DNA from: Branchiostoma belcheri
Taxonomy: Eukaryota; Chordata; Leptocardii; Amphioxiformes; Branchiostomatidae
Assembly: GCF_001625305.1 (NCBI RefSeq)
Contig: NW_017804076.1
Span: forward strand, 2,093,480-2,157,479
DNA: 64,000 nt
Direction of reading: 5' to 3'
In this document: piece after piece, positions 59,099 to 64,000 of the stretch
How positions within the stretch are numbered: position 1 is the stretch's first letter
How the letters are laid out: every line of letters begins with the position of its first letter
Program-made: the position numbers and the translations under genes
Notes under the pieces: generated by a model
Databases searched by the model: none
What the model saw: only the letters and a program-made list of their open reading frames with translations
What the model was told of the DNA's origin: nothing

Positions 59099-62000
59099 TA
59101 CTTTGATGAATTGTTTCTTAAGTTACAAAATAGTTTTGAAGGAATTGGAGCAGTTCTAATTGGGGGTATAAGAGTTGTGATAGCTACAGTACTAGCATGA
59201 AAATGAAGGCTTTTATTTTGAAACATCAGCTTTTATTTTCTTTTCAGTATTTACAGTACGAAGAAAGGATGTTCAAAATTATCCCTATCATTCTTGCAAA
59301 CTGCAAAGTGGTTAGCAGTACGCGTATTGTATTTCGCTTTGCAGGAAGCCCAAAATCCTATTTAGCATTCATAATCTTGTGAACTGCTAACTGTTAGATG
59401 TCAGGATAACCCAGCATGAATTTGGCACACTTGGTGAAAAATTGAAAAAGCATATACTCTATCCCGTTATTCAGCTGGTGTTCTCTGTATAATTTGTGCA
59501 TGATCTATCACATTTCGTGGGTGGGATGGATTTCTTTTGTCTGGTAGATGCTGTGAAACAAGATTGGCCTTTTAAAAGCATTTGATAACCTTGTGAAGTA
59601 TGTGTACACAGGCATTTTCTTTGTGTGTCCAGTATGATTAGTTATAGTCTTTAATCCTTTATGGCGCTCTCGAAAACTGCAGATTTGAATGAACTCTTTT
59701 AGTTTGCCCGATATCTTCAAATCTACAATCATATGGTGTACATATTATTCAGCTTTCTGTAGGTTAAGACAGCATGACAAGCCCATCAAACCATAGCTTG
59801 CTGATACTTATAACTGTTACATGCAAGAGGAGTCGAACAGTGGTTTTATATAGATCACTAAAGGAACTGCAACTTTTAAGTTTGATGAAGGAAATAAAAC
59901 TAAGTAAGCTGTAACATTGATAGTATTATTGGTTATGACTTTCATTTTATCTTAATTGTATAAATGATTTGATAGTCATTATGTGCTCTATTGGATATGT
60001 TGTAAGTGTGAACATTCACAAACTACCTTATATTCTTTATTCCCCCAGCACATGGCTAAATTTGTTTTCTGTGTATTTTTGTTATGTTATTATATGCTAA
60101 TTGATCAAAGCCATGCTAGAAATACTAATGCTGAAGTTCTGAAACTTAGGAATTTTACAGCTACATTGTCCATGCTTTTCATACAGTGTTGAGAGAATTT
60201 GTGGTTCACCCAACTTTATAGCAATGACCCTGAAACTGAGCAGTGTTCCACAAGGTCACTGAGAACATGTTCTCCCTGTCGCAGGTGCAAAGTGCCCCGG
60301 AATCTCTCTCCAGATTGCAGCCTCATTGGCAGAAATATCAGAGTTCAGCCTCATTTTGCAGCGTTCCCATGCGCAGCCCTGCTCACTCCTGCATGGAAAA
60401 TCCATGGAATCTCCCTAATGTGGAATATTGGATCATAATTCACGGTGGAAAATGGCATGACAGGTGTGGAGGAATGTCGGCGGTAGCTGGTTGGTTAGCC
60501 GGAGAATTAGGCCGACATTGTTTGCTTCATCTGTACTATTATGATCTATCACAACTTCAGGCAAAACAGATGGGAGGGGACTACACATAAGTGTGTTTGA
60601 AAAGTCAAAAAAGGCTGTAGTCAGTCCTTAGCTATTGTTTGTGCAACATTTAATACTTGTTAAACGGTTTCCATAAAACATAAAACGTTGACGAGCTTTA
60701 TGTTATGTGAGGTTGAAGTTTTAACTTCAAAACAGCTACATTGAATATGTAAATTGTAAAATGTACTGTGTCTTAGCATTAAATTCTAATCAAAATTTGG
60801 AACAGGATGATTGGATTTGATTTGGTGTAAAACCACATTCATAACTGGGTTAGGGGGCTGTCCTTGGTGCTGAACTCTGGGTAGTTCTGCAGAAGGAAAT
60901 GTATTGATTTGAAAAGAGGTACTGGTTAGCTACAGTGCTGATAAAATACCCTACATATGTAATTTGTCCTATAGTAATTCCATTTGCTGTGGTGTGGAAT
61001 GGTATTTCAGTTTGAATGGTTGTTTTCTTCTAGATATTTGAATTCTATACCCAGTTACATGTCTCAGATAGTTTTTTTTCACTCAAATTGGCAGATTTCT
61101 TTAAAATAGAGACAATATAGTGACAAATGATATTATTTCATGTTGTATTGAAATAATGCCATATTCAAGTCAAAGAAGTGTTATTTCTGTCACATTTCTG
61201 AGTCAAAGAAAAAATTTTGCTCATACCATTGCCTCCCAAAAATGGTGTCCTCAATAGGAATGGTTCCTGTCATATTTAGGAATGGTTCCTGTAATATTTC
61301 CATACCAATCTGTCAACTTAGCAGTTCGTATTTATGTGCAATTAATGTTAATTCCTGCAGCCAGGGTCCCCAGGGTGTCTGGCCTTTCTGTCCCAGCGAC
61401 AACCTCATTAAACATGGATGAACCAGACCCGGTATTCCATCATAAAAATTCCTGCTGAATATTTTGCCAATTCAGTCATTTATACAATACATTGACTCCA
61501 TATAAACTACAGAGGGTTTTTGTCAATTTTGTACAGAAGACCAGATGCAGGAATTTTCAGGACAATTTCAGCTTATTTTAAAAAATCCTTCCCATATCAA
61601 GCTCTTCTTCATAATAAATTCAGCAGATTTTATCCAGGCATCTCTCTGAATCTAGTACATGTAATCCAGCATGCTCAAATATGTGAAACAAGTCTGCTAG
61701 AGTACAACTCAGTGCCTCTAAGCACTTTCTAGTTTACAATGAAGAATTGCAGGCTGACGCTGACCAATCTGATATCATACGTTATACCCTGTTCTAATGC
61801 CATGCTTTTTGCAAACTACGAAAAGTCGTTTGGAAGACAAAGTACAGTAGGGGCCGTACGGCATTAATTCTAGCCCAGGCTGTCTCCGGTGAAAGGCAAT
61901 ACTCGTGCAGGCTATGTTTAACGACAGGAGTTATTGTCAGCAAAGGGCATCCTCCGCATATTCAATCACAGCAGAAGTAGAGGAATGGGAGTGTTACGGC

Positions 62001-62384
62001 TCAGAATGCTCACCCCGCTGCCCTTTAGCTTCTGTTTTTGTGCAGATCTAAGGGGACCGTGTGCAGTTTGCTCCAGGATTTATATTGCTTTGTCAACCTC
62101 TGTGCAAGGAATGCCCTTAGTCTGTGTCAAACTTTGGTTAGACCACTCTGCTCTTGTCAGGATGGATTGCTCCTGTACGGAAGTCATGCTTAGAGGGAAT
62201 AGGAAAGTATGGTGAGGGAAAATGGCAAACTTTGCTACCTCGTTCAGATTCCTGAAGTGAATTTGGAGTCAGCAAAAGTTGGGGTTCTGTTGTAAAAAAA
62301 AACTATTTCTGTGGCTTGTGTCTATTCTAATGTTATATTCACCGAAAATGGTATTGAAACTAAACTGATGTCATACATATTTCT

Positions 62385-62586
62385 TACTGTAAATCACTTT
62401 ATGTTCGCGATAGCAAAATTTTGCAGTCTGAGAAGAATGTTTGCAGTCTGCAAGTATACATTCATGGTGGCAGCAAAAAAATGTCAGCGAATTATTTGCT
62501 GATGGTAACAATAAGTTCGCGATACAGAAGTGACCACGAAAACTGCGAATGTAAAACTACCAGAAAAAAGAACTTGATTTACAGTA
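62385..62586. mobile_element. MITE family Y (TACTGTAAAT TIR), copy 4
   Basis: The best-preserved copy: TACTGTAAATCACTTTATGT at the left and GAACTTGATTTACAGTA at the right, with CATGGTGGCAGC and CAGAAGTGACCACGAAAACTG inside. Confidence 0.88.
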
Positions 62587-63431
62587 TGTTTACCAATTCA
62601 GTGAGTACGATGACATGCATAGGAGCCATAGACTCATCCATGCACACAGAAAGGTGACCTTGTCGCTCATTTTTAATGTCGAGACAAGTATCCTATAAAA
62701 CCATTGAAGACCCTTGTGATCCCTTGATAGACGTACTGTAGAGTGTAAGCATACATAAGAGTTAAACTGTCAACCCTATCATTAAATCTTTATCCCTAAG
62801 GTTTTATCAGTATGTCTCCTATAAAGCCTTACACTAATGTTTAAAGTGTTAGGTAACACCTTCCTAGACATATTATTGGGAAAAAGATTACCTAATTTTC
62901 TCACTTCATGAACATGTAACCATTTTATAATTGGCTGACTCAACCATATATGTAGGAAACATACCGGTATCTTGTAAATAGGGGAAATAAGTTTAGTTTT
63001 GTTCACAAGCTAACAAACTATGAATGACGATGATAGTAAAAAGGAGTTAAGAGTAATTTGTTCTGTAGTACAGAAAAGAGTAAATCTGAATCATGTTACA
63101 GAGAAAGTAGCTATTGTTTTGTTGTCATCAATTATTTCTTATTCTAATGATGCTAGAAATTTTTGTGAACCTAGAAAGGATATATGAAAATGTATTGTAT
63201 ACCTAGTGTATATGCATGCCCATCATATAATAAAACTGGAAATCTCTTACACAAAATCAATCGATCATTGATTTTCTCATCATGTATTATTTGTACGAGA
63301 AAGGATTTTCAGCTCTTCGCGAGTAAAATTGATGAAGCACAACAAATAGATTTGTTCTGGATACTTAGAACCTTTATCCATGAGCTACAGCACTACATCT
63401 AGTATGTTCACCGAGCAATTGTTAATCATAG

Positions 63432-63822
63432 GGCCATGTTGATTTGATTATATGGATGACATCCGCGGGCGCATGAATTTTCGGCCGTTTCCAAAGAAAA
63501 AAAAAGTTTCCAACCACACTGTAAATTGTACAAAACAGTTGCAAAATGAGCAAATATATACCGAAAGTTGCAAAAAAAAATATTTGAAAATGATTCCAAT
63601 GTAGTATAATGCCAAAATCAAACAAAAAACTAAAATGCAAAGAAATGAATTTAAAGAGTAGATTATTCGCCATACCATACTGTGTCATTTGTTCAACCTT
63701 CATAACAACATAGATTTCATGAAAGCAACTTTTTTTTTGCAAAACTTTTTTTTTATTCGCGCGCTCGCATCAGTTTTGGGGTTCCCAGAGGATGTCATCC
63801 ATATAATCAAATCAACATGGCC
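63432..63822. mobile_element. MITE family X, copy 2 (~34-bp TIR)
   Basis: The left GGCCATGTTGATTTGATTAT then ATGGATGACATCC, and the right GGATGTCATCCAT then ATAATCAAATCAACATGGCC, are a perfect inverted pair. The interior is collinear with 29464-29861. A minus-strand ORF of 106 codons inside is hydrophobic and Phe-rich and is read as chance. Confidence 0.92.
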
Positions 63823-64000
63823 TAGACTGAAAGCAGCACCATGCCTGCATGTTGTCCATAGGTCAATCTACCCTGCAATCATCTTCCCAGTTTGATTACA
63901 GGCTAGCATCTTTCCTCCATTAGCTGGAATACATCTCAGAAGATCTGGGCACTGGGCATCCTTCATTAAGACAAATCCCTAAGTGGCTATTCGATTCCAT

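Larger units (their letters stand above)
49091..64000 (+). other. Secernin intron (incomplete, >14.9 kb)
   Basis: No further secernin exon or other gene was recognised. Transposon-derived pieces lie at 50767-51085, 53668-53933, 56843-57197, 58958-59098, 62385-62586 and 63432-63822. Stretches 49100-50760, 51090-53660, 53940-56840, 57200-58950, 59100-62380 and 62590-63430 contain only short non-family ORFs. Less AT-rich islands at about 50460-50720, 54130-54420, 57540-57880 and 60240-60590 have no assigned role. Confidence 0.6.

Noticed and set aside
63422..63742. 106-codon hydrophobic minus-strand ORF
   Set aside because: It lies within MITE family X, and the collinear copy at 29464-29861 does not keep the frame.
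49091..64000. Second secernin exon
   Set aside because: Scanned for sequences that could encode the CTYI and WLWGAEMGANEHG segments; none seen, so the exon is assumed to be beyond the window.
1..64000. CRISPR arrays, operons or prokaryotic elements
   Set aside because: The tandem repeats lack spacer structure and the genes are intron-containing metazoan genes.

Overview
The window looks like cephalochordate (amphioxus, Branchiostoma-type) nuclear DNA. It is AT-rich, has small exons with GT-AG introns, is crowded with TIR elements and tRNA-derived SINEs, and holds two genes recognisable by their chordate orthologues. There are no operons, CRISPR arrays or prokaryotic features. The genus is inferred from overall character and was not tested by a search.

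Region 1 (1-14.3 kb) is a head-to-tail cluster of leucine-rich-repeat (LRR) type I membrane protein genes on the + strand. Copy A (5010-6145) is broken by a frameshift and a stop. Copies B (8785-9888) and C (12358-13521) are intact. Each copy has the same layout: a promoter with a perfect CRE (TGACGTCA), a short noncoding exon 1, an intron, and exon 2 carrying the whole CDS. The CDS gives a signal peptide, about four LRRs, an LRRCT, a Thr/Pro stalk, one TM segment, a Pro-rich tail and a C-terminal YATI. The first ~290 bases nearly match the 3' flank of copy B, so at least one more copy should lie just left of the window. A ~190-bp-period satellite (395-2560) separates that flank from copy A.

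Region 2 (16.8-40.7 kb, - strand) is CIR1, the RBPJ/CBF1-interacting corepressor. Nine coding exons were found with mutually consistent splice phases. One exon is missing and by phase and position should lie in the 630-N gap (28207-28836). The introns hold SINEs, several MITE families, a 5'-truncated non-LTR retrotransposon nested inside an older TIR element, and a 656-bp foldback element with 303-bp arms.

Region 3 (40.7-64 kb, + strand) begins with a GC-rich segment carrying GTCACGTGAC, probably the shared CIR1/secernin promoter. The first coding exon of a secernin (SCRN2/3-like, 48917-49090) follows, preceded by a strong 3' splice site. No later secernin exon was found before 64000, so that intron exceeds 14.9 kb. 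CIR1 and SCRN are divergent here, as I recall CIR1 and SCRN3 being in human, which suggests an ancient bidirectional pair. A ~27-bp minisatellite of RFX X-box-like palindromes lies between them.
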